Part shown: positions 43,117-51,759 of the stretch, one piece after another
Numbering within the stretch: the stretch's first letter is position 1
Layout of the letters: each line of letters opens with the position of its first letter
Assembly: GCF_002165255.2 (NCBI RefSeq)
Contig: NZ_CP028561.1
Coordinates: 434,001 to 498,000 of the forward strand
Length of the DNA: 64,000 nt
DNA from: Acinetobacter sp. WCHA45
Lineage (GTDB): Bacteria > Pseudomonadota > Gammaproteobacteria > Pseudomonadales > Moraxellaceae
Direction of reading: 5' to 3'
The notes under the pieces: model-generated
Told to the model about the DNA's origin: nothing
The model's database searches: none
What the model saw: the letters and a program-made list of their open reading frames with translations, nothing else
Position numbers and translations under genes: made by a program

Positions 43117-44013
43117 ATGCACACCTATACAGTTGAGCCGTTGTATGTTCCTAGTGGTGATGAAACGATTGCTGCCGATTTTTATCTACCGAAATCCAAC
43201 ATAAAACCAGCCGTTATTATTATGGCGCATGGTTTTGCTGGATTACGTCAGTTTAAATTAATTCAGTATGCGCAGCGTTTTGCACAAGCGGGTTATGCTG
43301 TTATTTTATTTGATTATCGTTATTGGGGGGGGAGTACTGGGAAACCTCGAGAGTTGATCTCTTTAAGTGCTCAATTAGATGATTGGAAAACCATAGTTCA
43401 GTATGCATCAAATTGTAAATATATTGATAGTAGACGTATTATCTTGTGGGGAACCTCATTAAGCGGCGGTTATGCTTTAAGTTTAGCGACAGACCTAAAA
43501 AACATTCAGGCAATCATGGTTCAAGTTCCGTATGTTGATGGTGCTGAAACAGCGAAACTTTATCCTTTACAACGCTATCCTGAAGCATTAAAGCGATCAA
43601 GCCAGGATTATATGGGCTCAAAAATGGGGCTTGCACCTAAAACACTGCCTGTTGTTGATCAATACAAGCTTTGTTTTTTACCTACATCTGATAGCTACTT
43701 TGGATATCATTCAATAGTGAATCCTGATTATTATTGGAGTGGTGAAGTTCCAGCACGTGTATTTTTTAATTTGATGCGTTATCGCCCAATCCAATTTGTA
43801 CGAAAAATTAATATTCCTGTTTTATTCATTGCTGCTAAAAATGACACTTTAATTCCAATTCAGTCTAGTCGTGAAGCAGCGACCAATATTGCGCCATTTG
43901 TCACGTATCATGAGTGGGATATTAAACATTTTGATATTTATCATGGTTCATGGTTTGAAAAAGCAGTCACAACCCAATTAGAATTTTTGCATCAACATAT
44001 TGGAGTGATGTAA
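43117..44013 (+). CDS. Alpha/beta hydrolase (dienelactone hydrolase-like)
   Basis: This 298-residue protein has the alpha/beta-hydrolase layout: oxyanion strand VIIMAHGFAG, nucleophile elbow GTSLSGGYALS (Ser near residue 114), acid Asp in AAKNDTLIP and His in WDIKHFDIYHG. There is no signal peptide. The substrate is unknown; family members include esterases and peptidases. GGAG precedes the ATG. Its stop directly abuts the ATG of trxC, so the two are probably translated as an operon. A tract of eight G (43325-43332) lies within the coding region. Confidence 0.8.
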   Translation: MHTYTVEPLYVPSGDETIAADFYLPKSNIKPAVIIMAHGFAGLRQFKLIQYAQRFAQAGYAVILFDYRYWGGSTGKPRELISLSAQLDDWKTIVQYASNCKYIDSRRIILWGTSLSGGYALSLATDLKNIQAIMVQVPYVDGAETAKLYPLQRYPEALKRSSQDYMGSKMGLAPKTLPVVDQYKLCFLPTSDSYFGYHSIVNPDYYWSGEVPARVFFNLMRYRPIQFVRKINIPVLFIAAKNDTLIPIQSSREAATNIAPFVTYHEWDIKHFDIYHGSWFEKAVTTQLEFLHQHIGVM

Positions 44014-44436
44014 ATGATTATAGTCTGTAGTTCATGTGGTGCAAAAAATCGTGTACCAGAAGAGAAATTAAGTACGCAACCAAGTTGTGGTAAATGCCAT
44101 CAGCCATTATTACCACAACAACCTATTGAATTGAATGAACAAAATTTCAGTAATTTTATTTCTAATACTGATTTACCTGTATTGATTGATTTGTGGGCAG
44201 AATGGTGTGGCCCATGCAAAATGATGGCTCCACATTTTGCTCAAGTTGCAACCCAAAATCCATATGTGATTTTTGCAAAGATTGATACAGAAGCAAATCC
44301 AAGATTGAGTGCAGCATTTAACGTACGTAGTATTCCAACCCTAGTGCTGATGAACAAAACAACTGAAATTGCTCGAGTGAGCGGAGCATTACGTGCACCT
44401 GAACTTCAGCAATGGCTAGAGCAACATTTGAAGTAA
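44014..44436 (+). CDS. trxC: Thioredoxin 2 (TrxC)
   Basis: TrxC reduces protein disulfides and contributes to oxidative-stress defence in the cytoplasm. The 140-residue protein has an N-terminal zinc ribbon (CSSCG near residues 5-9 and CGKCH near 27-31) and a thioredoxin domain with active site WAEWCGPCKM, plus the cis-Pro segment RSIPTLVL. The zinc ribbon sets it apart from TrxA. It follows the hydrolase gene without a gap. Confidence 0.94.
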   Translation: MIIVCSSCGAKNRVPEEKLSTQPSCGKCHQPLLPQQPIELNEQNFSNFISNTDLPVLIDLWAEWCGPCKMMAPHFAQVATQNPYVIFAKIDTEANPRLSAAFNVRSIPTLVLMNKTTEIARVSGALRAPELQQWLEQHLK

Positions 44437-44454
44437 CATCAAGAGATATTTGAT

Positions 44455-44868
44455 ATGACTGAGCGTTTGAACCATCCTGAAGGCACGCTTTCTTTGCAAA
44501 CGATTGCAATGCCTGCTGATACTAACTGGAGTGGTGATGTTTTTGGTGGATGGATTGTATCTCAAATGGATTTGGCTGGTGCAATTCACGTCGAGCGCTT
44601 CAGTAAAGGTCGTTGTGCAACGATTGCAATTAATCAGATGACTTTTTTAGTCCCTGTGAAAGTCGGAAATGTGATTAGTTGCTATACAAAAATCTTGAAA
44701 GTTGGTAATACTTCGGTTCAAGTACAAATTGAAGTATGGAACAGTCATGATGATTCGCGTGAACCAGTACGAATTACTGAAGGGGTGTTTACCTTTGTTG
44801 CTGTTGACGTGAATGGTAATAAACGACAAATCTCAGAACAAATTAAGCAAGATTTTTTAGCAAGCTGA
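44455..44868 (+). CDS. Hotdog acyl-CoA thioesterase (YciA-like)
   Basis: This 137-residue single hotdog domain hydrolyses acyl-CoA thioesters. It shows the YciA/BACH pattern: TLSLQTIAMPADTNWSGDVF then GGWIVSQMDLAGAIHVERFS with the catalytic Asp in QMDLAG, and NQMTFLVPVKVGN. It is cytoplasmic. It lies 18 bases after trxC and ends at a shared terminator with a convergent gene. The precise chain-length preference is not visible. Confidence 0.85.
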   Translation: MTERLNHPEGTLSLQTIAMPADTNWSGDVFGGWIVSQMDLAGAIHVERFSKGRCATIAINQMTFLVPVKVGNVISCYTKILKVGNTSVQVQIEVWNSHDDSREPVRITEGVFTFVAVDVNGNKRQISEQIKQDFLAS

Positions 44869-44877
44869 TAAAACAAT

Positions 44878-44907
44878 AAAGCCCAAATTGAATTGGGCTT
44901 TATTTTA
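44878..44907. terminator. Bidirectional terminator between two hotdog genes
   Basis: AAAGCCCAA and TTGGGCTTT pair around a short loop, with A- and T-runs on either side. Confidence 0.85.
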
Positions 44908-44917
44908 AAATCTAAGA

Positions 44918-45412
44918 TTATTTTTTACGTTTTGGTAACCATGCCCAAAGCATTTGGCATTGGATCGGCTCGTTACCAGAATCATCAATAACGGTCACAG
45001 GAATCAATAACTCGCCTTTTTCATTGTCAGCGATAAACTTTTGTTGATCAGCTGATAATGTTGCGGTTGCGGTTAAACCACCCTGTGCAACCTTTAAATA
45101 GTCTACGTGCAGTGATTTGATTAACAAAATCCGATCATCAGGAATATGTAGACCTGTTAGGAAACCCGTTGCCGTTTCAGCGAGTAAGGCCATTGCTGCT
45201 GCGTGAACCCCTTTAATATGATTTTGCATATTACGTTGGTTTTCAATGCGCACAGTGACATGGTCTTTATCGACTTCCAAATAGCGAATGTTTGCAGTCC
45301 CCACCATTGGAACAACTCGTCCAAAGGCTTTGCTCCATAATGTACTGCGAATACCTTTTGGAAATTTAGAAGTGGTTTTAACCAGCGTATAAAGACGGTT
45401 ATCTTTTGCCAT
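44918..45412 (-). CDS. DUF4442 hotdog-fold thioesterase-like protein
   Basis: This 164-residue hotdog-fold protein resembles DUF4442/PaaI-like thioesterases, with GVHAAAMALLAETATGFLTG as the helix that carries the catalytic acid (Glu in LLAETA). No signal peptide is present. It sits 15 bases downstream of yajQ on the same strand, so they are likely co-transcribed. It is convergent with a second hotdog protein; the two are different families rather than copies. The substrate is unknown. Confidence 0.78.
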   Translation of the reverse strand: MAKDNRLYTLVKTTSKFPKGIRSTLWSKAFGRVVPMVGTANIRYLEVDKDHVTVRIENQRNMQNHIKGVHAAAMALLAETATGFLTGLHIPDDRILLIKSLHVDYLKVAQGGLTATATLSADQQKFIADNEKGELLIPVTVIDDSGNEPIQCQMLWAWLPKRKK

Positions 45413-45426
45413 AGTGAACCTATTGC

Positions 45427-45915
45427 TTAGTCTTTGAAATTATTAAATTGAAGCGGTAGACCAAATTGCTGTTCACGTAAAAAGTTCATGACCTGTTGCA
45501 AAGTATCACGCTTTTTATCAGTGACACGGATTTTGTCTCCTTGGATAGAAGATTGCACCTTGATGCCACTTTCTTTAATGGCTTTATTAATTTTTTTTGC
45601 GGTATCTGAGTCAAGCCCATCTTTCAGCTTGATCACTTGGACCACATTTTTACCAGAAGCAGTGGCTTTTTGTGGATCTAAAGCTTGTACATCAATCTTA
45701 CGTTTATAGAAGTGATTTTCAAGCATGGTATAGACTTGTTCACATTGGAAGTCACTTTCAGTTGAGATTTTGATTTCTTTATTTTTTTCATTTAACTCAA
45801 TTGAAACGTCTTGTCCACGGAAGTCAAAACGTGTTGCAATCTCTTTTTCTGTATTTTGTACAGCATGATTGACTTCAAATAACTCTAATTCAGAAACAAT
45901 ATCAAAAGAAGGCAT
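45427..45915 (-). CDS. yajQ: YajQ family nucleotide-binding protein
   Basis: YajQ proteins have two ferredoxin-like domains. They bind nucleotides, and in some bacteria have been reported to bind cyclic-di-GMP and act as regulators. The frame is open upstream to 45978, but MPSFDIVSELELFEV is the family N-terminus and AAAGG precedes ATG 45915, giving 162 residues. Conserved segments include ATRFDFRG, IKISTESDFQ and SSIQGDKIRVTDKKRD. The role in this organism is unproven. Confidence 0.92.
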   Translation of the reverse strand: MPSFDIVSELELFEVNHAVQNTEKEIATRFDFRGQDVSIELNEKNKEIKISTESDFQCEQVYTMLENHFYKRKIDVQALDPQKATASGKNVVQVIKLKDGLDSDTAKKINKAIKESGIKVQSSIQGDKIRVTDKKRDTLQQVMNFLREQQFGLPLQFNNFKD

Positions 45916-46005
45916 GGTTAGACCTTTACAAAGGGAAAGAATATTTGAGATGCTAAGGGTGTTTTCTTCATTTGCCAAGTGTTGTTTACATCAAAGGAGT
46001 GCACA

Positions 46006-46320
46006 ATGATCCGTAAACAAGAAATTACAACATTTGAGTTCCCAGAAGGCGCAGTCATTTGGGATGTCCGAGATGCCAAAGCTTATGCAGAGGCACACGT
46101 CAAAGGGGCGTTGAATCGTCCAATTGCTGAATTAACTGCGGATAGTTTGACTCAGGTTGCAGCGGATCAGCCGATTTATATTCTATGTGGTGGTGGTAGT
46201 AAAGCACCACGCGCAGCAGAGCTTTTAGACGGTTTAGATGATTCTCGTGAATATGTTGTATTGATGGGCGGTACACGTGCAGCACGTGATGCTGGCTTAG
46301 CTTTAGAACAGGGCGCATAG
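46006..46320 (+). CDS. Rhodanese-like single-domain protein
   Basis: This 104-residue rhodanese domain, cytoplasmic, has WDVRDAKAYAEAHVKGALN and the active-site loop YILCGGGSKAP. The catalytic Cys would carry a persulfide. The loop CGGGSKAP is glycine-rich, unusual among sulfurtransferases. The frame opens at 45979, but AAAGGAG lies properly before ATG 46006. It is divergent from yajQ and ends at a strong shared terminator. Confidence 0.85.
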   Translation: MIRKQEITTFEFPEGAVIWDVRDAKAYAEAHVKGALNRPIAELTADSLTQVAADQPIYILCGGGSKAPRAAELLDGLDDSREYVVLMGGTRAARDAGLALEQGA

Positions 46321-46327
46321 ATCAGTT

Positions 46328-46363
46328 AAATTTGCCAAAATACTTGGATATTTTGGCAAATTT
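46328..46363. terminator. Bidirectional terminator, long perfect stem
   Basis: AAATTTGCCAAAATA and TATTTTGGCAAATTT form a 15-bp perfect stem with a 6-base loop between the rhodanese gene and the convergent mnmC. Confidence 0.85.
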
Positions 46364-46389
46364 AAAGAATGAACAACTAAAATAATAAT

Positions 46390-48288
46390 TTACCCAGAAT
46401 AATAAGGTTTTTTAACTTTTAATTTCTTTTCAAATCTTTGGGGATTTAATTTATCCAATAAACTTTGAGGAACTGGGCAAAGTTCACCTAAAATTAATGC
46501 TGCCAAGATTTCACTACATAATGGCGCAAATAAGAAACCTTTCGATCCTAAACCAGCAAAAGTATAGATTTGACCAAAATTTTGTATTTTCCCAACTAAG
46601 GGGAAATAATCCAAACTTTGTGCGCGAACGGATGCTCTTCCTTGCCAAGTCTCCAGCTTTGGAAGTTGTTCGGCATATTGAGGGAAGACATTGTGGATAA
46701 GTTCGTAGTTATGCACATGGTCTTCTGTTAGCACTTCTGCATCATCCCGATTAGGATAAAAAGATGCGCCTAGAATCAATTGAGCAGTATCCAGTTGCAT
46801 GCAATAGCCGCCATAACTATAAGCCTGATCCAGTGCTAAAGGCCGCTGGCTATTCTCAACCCAGCTGACTTGTCCTCGAATTGGCTTTAAGACGGGATAA
46901 TTTTCAAATAACTCAGCACTTTGTTTAGCACAACAGACAATCGCATGATCCGTTATGGCAATTATTTGTTGGTCTTGCCAGAGTGTAACTTGGCTATCAG
47001 TCGACTCTAATCGAGAAATTTTTACTTTTTCTATTCGAATATTAGCATGTTGTAAAATCTCATCACGTAACTGATGAGGCGAAACTGCACCTGCCTGATG
47101 TAAAGTGAGGCTTGGAAACTCTGTTTCAGGAAAGCATTCAAGCGTTGTATTTGCAGTTAAAACGTTTTCAGGATATTGCTCAACTAGACCTGATAATTCA
47201 TCCGCATTTTTTAAGGCAATCTGCTGTACTTGAATCGGTCTAAAAGCCTTGAATTGTGGATAAAAATTCAAGGCATGTTGCCAACTCAAGGTCATCAAGT
47301 GTTCATGCGCCTGTTCAATTGGGCATAGTTTTGGATTGAGCAACGCCAGTGGATTGCCAGATGCACCTGAAAGCGGTTCATTTTGCTCGTAGATCGTAAC
47401 TTGATGTCCTCGTTGAGCAAATGCCCACGCTGAGCTTAAACCTGCGATTCCTGCGCCAATGATGGCGATTTTACGTTGCTTTGATGTTTCGGACTTTGGT
47501 GGAGCTGCAATAGTTGTTTCTGAATCTTGCGACTGGGTTTCAGTTTGGGAGGTATCTAGCCAAATCGCCTTGAGCATTTCCCGTTTGTGCCCAAAACCGC
47601 GTGGACGGCTGATTTGAATGCCATGTTGTTTCAGTCCACGTTTGAGTACACCTGCGACACTAAAGGATGCGAAAGTTGTTCCAAAATCAGATAAACGCAC
47701 CATATGATCTAAGACATTTGCTTGCCACATATCTGGATTACAAGACGGGGCAAAACCGTCCAAAAACCATGCATTCACTGTTTGGGTTTTGGGAATCGTT
47801 GGAAAAATATCCTGAGCATCACCTAGCCATAAATCAATACTAAAACGTTCTTCAGGAAAACTTAAGCGATGACAACCTGCGATTGGCAAGGGATATTGCT
47901 GAATCAATTTTTCTGCTAAAGGTTTGAGCTCTGTCCAAACATTGAGTGCACGGATTAAATCGGCTTTATTTAATGGAAATTTTTCAACGCTGACAACATG
48001 TAAATGGCTGTGATTATCTAAGCGAACTTGTTGCCAGAGTTGCCACAGGGTCAAAATATTGAGTCCTGTACCAAAACCAGTTTCACCTACACAGAAATAT
48101 TGATAATCGTGTAGTTGAGAGAGGCGTTCGGTTAAATCATTGCCATTTAAAAATACATGTCGGGTTTCAAGCAAACCATTGTCTTTAGAAAAGTAGACAT
48201 CACCGAATTGTTTAGAAATAGGAATTTCGATGCCATCGACTATTTCCCAATCTAATTCAGCAGTTTGTAATTTTGATGAATGAGACAT
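46390..48288 (-). CDS. mnmC: Bifunctional tRNA modification enzyme MnmC
   Basis: MnmC finishes 5-methylaminomethyl-2-thiouridine at the tRNA wobble position. The C-terminal FAD oxidase removes the carboxymethyl group and the N-terminal SAM methyltransferase adds a methyl. The 632-residue protein has the methyltransferase core FCVGETGFGTGLNILTLWQL (about 66-85) and WFLDGFAPSCNPDMW. After a Ser/Thr/Glu-rich linker comes the FAD motif IAIIGAGIAGLSSAWAFA. Both halves are intact. The gene stands alone on the minus strand. Confidence 0.95.
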   Translation of the reverse strand: MSHSSKLQTAELDWEIVDGIEIPISKQFGDVYFSKDNGLLETRHVFLNGNDLTERLSQLHDYQYFCVGETGFGTGLNILTLWQLWQQVRLDNHSHLHVVSVEKFPLNKADLIRALNVWTELKPLAEKLIQQYPLPIAGCHRLSFPEERFSIDLWLGDAQDIFPTIPKTQTVNAWFLDGFAPSCNPDMWQANVLDHMVRLSDFGTTFASFSVAGVLKRGLKQHGIQISRPRGFGHKREMLKAIWLDTSQTETQSQDSETTIAAPPKSETSKQRKIAIIGAGIAGLSSAWAFAQRGHQVTIYEQNEPLSGASGNPLALLNPKLCPIEQAHEHLMTLSWQHALNFYPQFKAFRPIQVQQIALKNADELSGLVEQYPENVLTANTTLECFPETEFPSLTLHQAGAVSPHQLRDEILQHANIRIEKVKISRLESTDSQVTLWQDQQIIAITDHAIVCCAKQSAELFENYPVLKPIRGQVSWVENSQRPLALDQAYSYGGYCMQLDTAQLILGASFYPNRDDAEVLTEDHVHNYELIHNVFPQYAEQLPKLETWQGRASVRAQSLDYFPLVGKIQNFGQIYTFAGLGSKGFLFAPLCSEILAALILGELCPVPQSLLDKLNPQRFEKKLKVKKPYYSG

Positions 48289-48305
48289 AAATAAAAATTA
48301 TATTG

Positions 48306-48758
48306 TTACCACTGGCGACGACGTTTGGTGTAGACATAGCTCGCAATAAAGAAACCTAGAATGACACCAACTGCAATGGTCATAGCACCATACAAGAACA
48401 TTTGAGCACTGCGCTCACTTTGTAAAACTTGAATCTGAACAGTAAGATTGTCATTTTTGAGTTGTAATTCTTGATTTTGCGAGAGCGCTTCAAGATTGGC
48501 ATTTTCAAGTTGTTTTAAGCGATTGGCTTGATCTTGAACCAATGCTTTGACTTTTGCTTCTTGTTGCTGTTTAGCCTTTGCAATTTGTTCAGCAGTTAAG
48601 GGCTTAGCAGTTGCCGTAGTAACAGGGGGGGAAGCTGTTGTTGAGTTTGGTTTAGCTTGAACAGTTGTTGTCGGTGCAATAGCTGGTGTTGGTTCAACAG
48701 CCCAGACTGATGAACTCATTAAGCATAAGGCGAAAAAGCTTTTGGCTGCAAAGTGCAT
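48306..48758 (-). CDS. Unrecognised membrane protein with coiled coil
   Basis: This 150-residue protein has a signal peptide (cleavage near SVWAVEP), a Thr/Pro/Ala-rich linker, a coiled coil with heptad spacing (about 55-115: QAKAKALV-like, QLENANLEALSQNQ) and one C-terminal membrane helix (LYGAMTIAVGVILGFFIASY) ending in a basic tail. The likely topology is a periplasmic coiled coil anchored by the C-terminal helix, if the signal is cleaved. I know no function. It lies between mnmC and yciI on the same strand with a 3-base gap to yciI. A run of seven C in the coding strand occurs within the linker. Confidence 0.7.
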   Translation of the reverse strand: MHFAAKSFFALCLMSSSVWAVEPTPAIAPTTTVQAKPNSTTASPPVTTATAKPLTAEQIAKAKQQQEAKVKALVQDQANRLKQLENANLEALSQNQELQLKNDNLTVQIQVLQSERSAQMFLYGAMTIAVGVILGFFIASYVYTKRRRQW

Positions 48759-48761
48759 GAT

Positions 48762-49064
48762 TTACCCTTTTGGAAAAGCTTTGTTGAAAGGCTTTACCTC
48801 AATATTTGAGTAAATTCCTTCTTTTAAAAAAGGCTCTTCCTGAATCCAGCTATCTAGTGCTTCACGCGTGTCAAATTCAACAATAATCGTACTGCCTAAA
48901 AAACCTGCTTGTGGATTATTTGGATCTTTAGGATGAGCGCCAGCAGCAATTAAACGTCCTTCATCATCTAGCTTTTGCAATCGTTCAATATGTTGTGGAC
49001 GAGTTGCTAAACGTTTTTCTAAGGTACCTTCATGATCAGTACAGGTTAGGACAAAATAAGGCAT
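48762..49064 (-). CDS. yciI: YciI family protein
   Basis: This 100-residue YciI-fold protein has a ferredoxin-like dimeric barrel and conserved His and Asp residues (LIAAGAHPKD and VEFDTREALDSWIQ). The family is of uncertain enzymatic function and often sits beside yciB, as here 24 bases upstream. It is cytoplasmic and probably co-transcribed with yciB and the membrane protein gene downstream. Confidence 0.9.
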   Translation of the reverse strand: MPYFVLTCTDHEGTLEKRLATRPQHIERLQKLDDEGRLIAAGAHPKDPNNPQAGFLGSTIIVEFDTREALDSWIQEEPFLKEGIYSNIEVKPFNKAFPKG

Positions 49065-49088
49065 GGCAGTCGCTCAATGATTCAAAAT

Positions 49089-49700
49089 TCAGTCGGTGGT
49101 TTTAAAATGCTTTCTTAAGAAAAATAGTATAGCAGCAAGGTAACTGATAGAAACGATAATATCGCCGAAAGCCGTGAATTCGCCCCAATATTTGCCTTGC
49201 ATATAGACGAATCCAAAGAAAAAATGTAAAGCGGCAAGCAAAAAGAATTGTCCACACCACGCTAAGTTCAATCTCATCCATCCTTGATGACTTAACTCGA
49301 GTAACGAACCAAGAAGCTTTTTAATAATCGGGGTACGTTCTTTATTGAATAATGGGGTAACTAAAAAACCTATTCCAATACCGATATTGATGATGATTGC
49401 TTTCATTTTAATGTAGGTTACATCACTGAATACGAGTGTGATTCCACCAAAAATCACCGACATGACAACAATAAACCATTGCATTTTTTCCAGTTTAAAT
49501 TTCTGGAAAAAGAACAAACAACTGTAAACAACAAGCGTTGAAATTAAAAGTGCACAGGTTGCAACAAGAATATGATTTTGATCGGTATTTCCTGCGCTAC
49601 CAACCAACTGTAATAAAGGGTGCTGACTATCTTTGGGATCAGTGGTTTTATAAAAATAAAAGAAGATAATAATCGGCAGATAGTCGAGCAACGCTTTCAT
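49089..49700 (-). CDS. yciB: Inner-membrane septation-type protein YciB (IspZ)
   Basis: This 203-residue integral membrane protein has about five to six transmembrane helices, including the family start MKALLDYLPIIIFFYFYKTT and GGITLVFSDVTYIKMKAIII. YciB is implicated in cell-envelope synthesis and septation. It leads a three-gene minus-strand group (yciB-yciI-unknown). It is divergent from the PHP-domain gene, with a 45-base gap that must hold both promoters. Confidence 0.93.
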   Translation of the reverse strand: MKALLDYLPIIIFFYFYKTTDPKDSQHPLLQLVGSAGNTDQNHILVATCALLISTLVVYSCLFFFQKFKLEKMQWFIVVMSVIFGGITLVFSDVTYIKMKAIIINIGIGIGFLVTPLFNKERTPIIKKLLGSLLELSHQGWMRLNLAWCGQFFLLAALHFFFGFVYMQGKYWGEFTAFGDIIVSISYLAAILFFLRKHFKTTD

Positions 49701-49745
49701 GTTACAGTACGATGATGAAATAGGTCAGATAGCATAATACAAAGC

Positions 49746-50597
49746 ATGTTCGGTGTCGATTTACATACACATACCCACATTTCAGATGGTACGTACTCTC
49801 CAGAACAACTGGTAGAGGCGGCTGTTGACTTAAAAATAAAGATGCTTGCCGTGACAGATCATGACACGATGGATGCTTTAAGTCGTGCCAAGAAACATGC
49901 TCAAGAATATGATATTAAAATCATTTCTGGTGTGGAGATATCAAGCCAATGGTCAAGACCAAATATTAAAAAGAGTTATGGTGTTCATATTGTTGCTTTG
50001 AATATGCAAGATGAGACGCCTATAAAAGCAATGCTTGAAAATCAGAAAAAAGTCCGTGCTGAACGTGCGAAAGTGATTTGTAGCTTATTAGAGAAATGTA
50101 TTGATTTTGATATTTACCCAGATGTGATTGCCAAAGTTGATGGACATCCAGACCGAGTGACCCGTACCCATATTGCCAAAACATTGGTAGAAAAAAATAT
50201 TGTCAGTCGCCCACAACAAGCATTTGACCGTTTTCTTAAAGAAGGAAAAAAGGCATTTGTGAAATTTGAAGGTTTAGGGCTAAAAGAAACGATTGACGTG
50301 ATCCATGCTAGCCAAGGCTTCGCAGTTTTAGCGCATCCAACCAGATATGATTTATCAGCGACCAATATTCGTTATTTAATTGAATTATTTGCTGAATCGG
50401 GTGGAGATGCTGTTGAACTTCCTCCGAGTGTAGAACCGGCATCAACACGTCAAATGGTGGATCGAATGATTGAGCAGTTTGATTTGGCTGTTTCGATTGG
50501 TAGTGATTTTCATGGTGAAAATATGCCGTGGATTAAACTGGGTAATACACCTAGAGTGAAAGAAGGGCAGATAGGTATTTGGGAAAGTTTTAGATAA
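49746..50597 (+). CDS. rnm: PHP-domain RNase/3',5'-bisphosphate phosphatase (RNase AM)
   Basis: This 283-residue PHP-domain protein has the metal motif HTHTHISDGTYSPEQL near the N-terminus, TDHDTMDAL, GVEISSQW, LAHPTRYD and the late SIGSDFHGE. These match RNase AM/TrpH, which in E. coli trims rRNA precursor ends and dephosphorylates 3',5'-nucleoside bisphosphates. It is cytoplasmic. It lies upstream of a tiny candidate ORF and is divergent from yciB. Confidence 0.88.
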   Translation: MFGVDLHTHTHISDGTYSPEQLVEAAVDLKIKMLAVTDHDTMDALSRAKKHAQEYDIKIISGVEISSQWSRPNIKKSYGVHIVALNMQDETPIKAMLENQKKVRAERAKVICSLLEKCIDFDIYPDVIAKVDGHPDRVTRTHIAKTLVEKNIVSRPQQAFDRFLKEGKKAFVKFEGLGLKETIDVIHASQGFAVLAHPTRYDLSATNIRYLIELFAESGGDAVELPPSVEPASTRQMVDRMIEQFDLAVSIGSDFHGENMPWIKLGNTPRVKEGQIGIWESFR

Positions 50598-50605
50598 ATC
50601 TGCAC

Positions 50606-50695
50606 ATGAAAAAAATAGAATTATATTTAATCATCATCTTTTTGATCATTATTTTATGGGGCATACAATGGATGTTTCACGGTTTTGCAATCTAA
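50606..50695 (+). CDS. Candidate 29-aa hydrophobic peptide after rnm
   Basis: An ATG 8 bases after the rnm stop opens a 29-codon frame with a charged start (MKKIELYLI), a strongly hydrophobic body (IIFLIIILWGI) and WMFHGFAI at the end. It looks like a single-helix membrane peptide. No clear ribosome site precedes it; coupling to rnm translation is possible. Chance hydrophobic ORFs are common in AT-rich DNA, so this is only a candidate. Confidence 0.35.
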   Translation: MKKIELYLIIIFLIIILWGIQWMFHGFAI

Positions 50696-50731
50696 TGATT
50701 TCTTTAATCTAAAAATCAATCTTTGCCGCTG

Positions 50732-50760
50732 TCAGTATTTGATAAATCATCAAATACTGA
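50732..50760. repeat. Perfect 12-bp inverted repeat between rnm and bestrophin gene
   Basis: TCAGTATTTGAT and ATCAAATACTGA are separated by a 5-base loop. No T-run follows in either direction. It may be a weak terminator for two convergent genes or a protein-binding palindrome. Confidence 0.5.
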
Positions 50761-50809
50761 GTTTGATTACAACTGAACGAAACGTCATCGGTTTATCTAA
50801 ATTTATAAT

Positions 50810-51721
50810 TTACAATAAATTATGATCATGCGCTTGAATCGGTGGAGGGGTTGGGCGACCTAATGTTCCCAGTAACTCAATTTCAATTGAACGCACCATC
50901 GCATCTAAAGGCAAGTCATTGCTTTGTGTTCCAAATGGCTCTTCAATTTCTGTACTTAAAGCATCTAACCCCAAAAATGTATAAGCCAAAATTCCGACTA
51001 AAAGTGGGGTCACTAGACCTAATAAAGATCCCAAACTAAATGGCAGCATAAAACAGAAAAAATATACGGTGCGATTCAGTAAAACAGAGTAGGCAAATGG
51101 AATCGGGGTGTTCGCAATACGATCACAACCCGTTTGCATTTCACTTAAAGCCGCGACATGGCGGTTCATTTGAGTATAAATAATATCTGATATTTCACCT
51201 TCTTTCATGGCTTGTAATAGTTCCCATTGAATCAGGCTAAGTGTGTATTGTGGTGCATTATGTTGTTGATAGAGTTGAGTTAGTGCTTGCTGGCTTAGAC
51301 CACTGGTTTCTATAAGTTCAGTGGGATTTGCTGTTTGGTGACGTAAGCGGTCGCGTAACACATTCGCAAATACAATTACATTTTGAATAATACGTTCGCG
51401 GCGAGCCTGAGTTAATACACGACAGTCACGATCAAAATGACGAGAAGTTGCAATTAAAACACCCCAAAGCTTACGTGCTTCCCACCAGCGATCATAACAA
51501 GCTGTATTCTTAAAACCCAAAAAAATCGAAAGGACAACCCCAATCAGTGTAAAACCTACCAAAGGAATTTCTGGAAATCGATACAGATCTACATACTCAA
51601 CACCACCAATAATGGCAGAGATAAGCATGACAAATCCGAGAGAGGGTAAAATTTTAGGTAAAATCGTCCCGCGCCATGAGAATAAAACTTTAAAAATACT
51701 CGGTTGATCACGGACAATCAT
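50810..51721 (-). CDS. Bestrophin-family (UPF0187) membrane channel protein
   Basis: This 303-residue bestrophin-like protein has hydrophobic helices near residues 25-45, 55-70, 205-235 and 240-260, and typical segments FRNTACYDRWWEARKLWG-like (GFKNTACYDRWWE) and LDALSTEIEEPFG. Bacterial homologues form pentameric anion or cation channels in the inner membrane. The gene is on the minus strand next to radC, about 38 bases downstream of it. Confidence 0.88.
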   Translation of the reverse strand: MIVRDQPSIFKVLFSWRGTILPKILPSLGFVMLISAIIGGVEYVDLYRFPEIPLVGFTLIGVVLSIFLGFKNTACYDRWWEARKLWGVLIATSRHFDRDCRVLTQARRERIIQNVIVFANVLRDRLRHQTANPTELIETSGLSQQALTQLYQQHNAPQYTLSLIQWELLQAMKEGEISDIIYTQMNRHVAALSEMQTGCDRIANTPIPFAYSVLLNRTVYFFCFMLPFSLGSLLGLVTPLLVGILAYTFLGLDALSTEIEEPFGTQSNDLPLDAMVRSIEIELLGTLGRPTPPPIQAHDHNLL

Positions 51722-51759
51722 GTTATTTGAATCATTAATTTTATGTGTTGATGTTCGGG

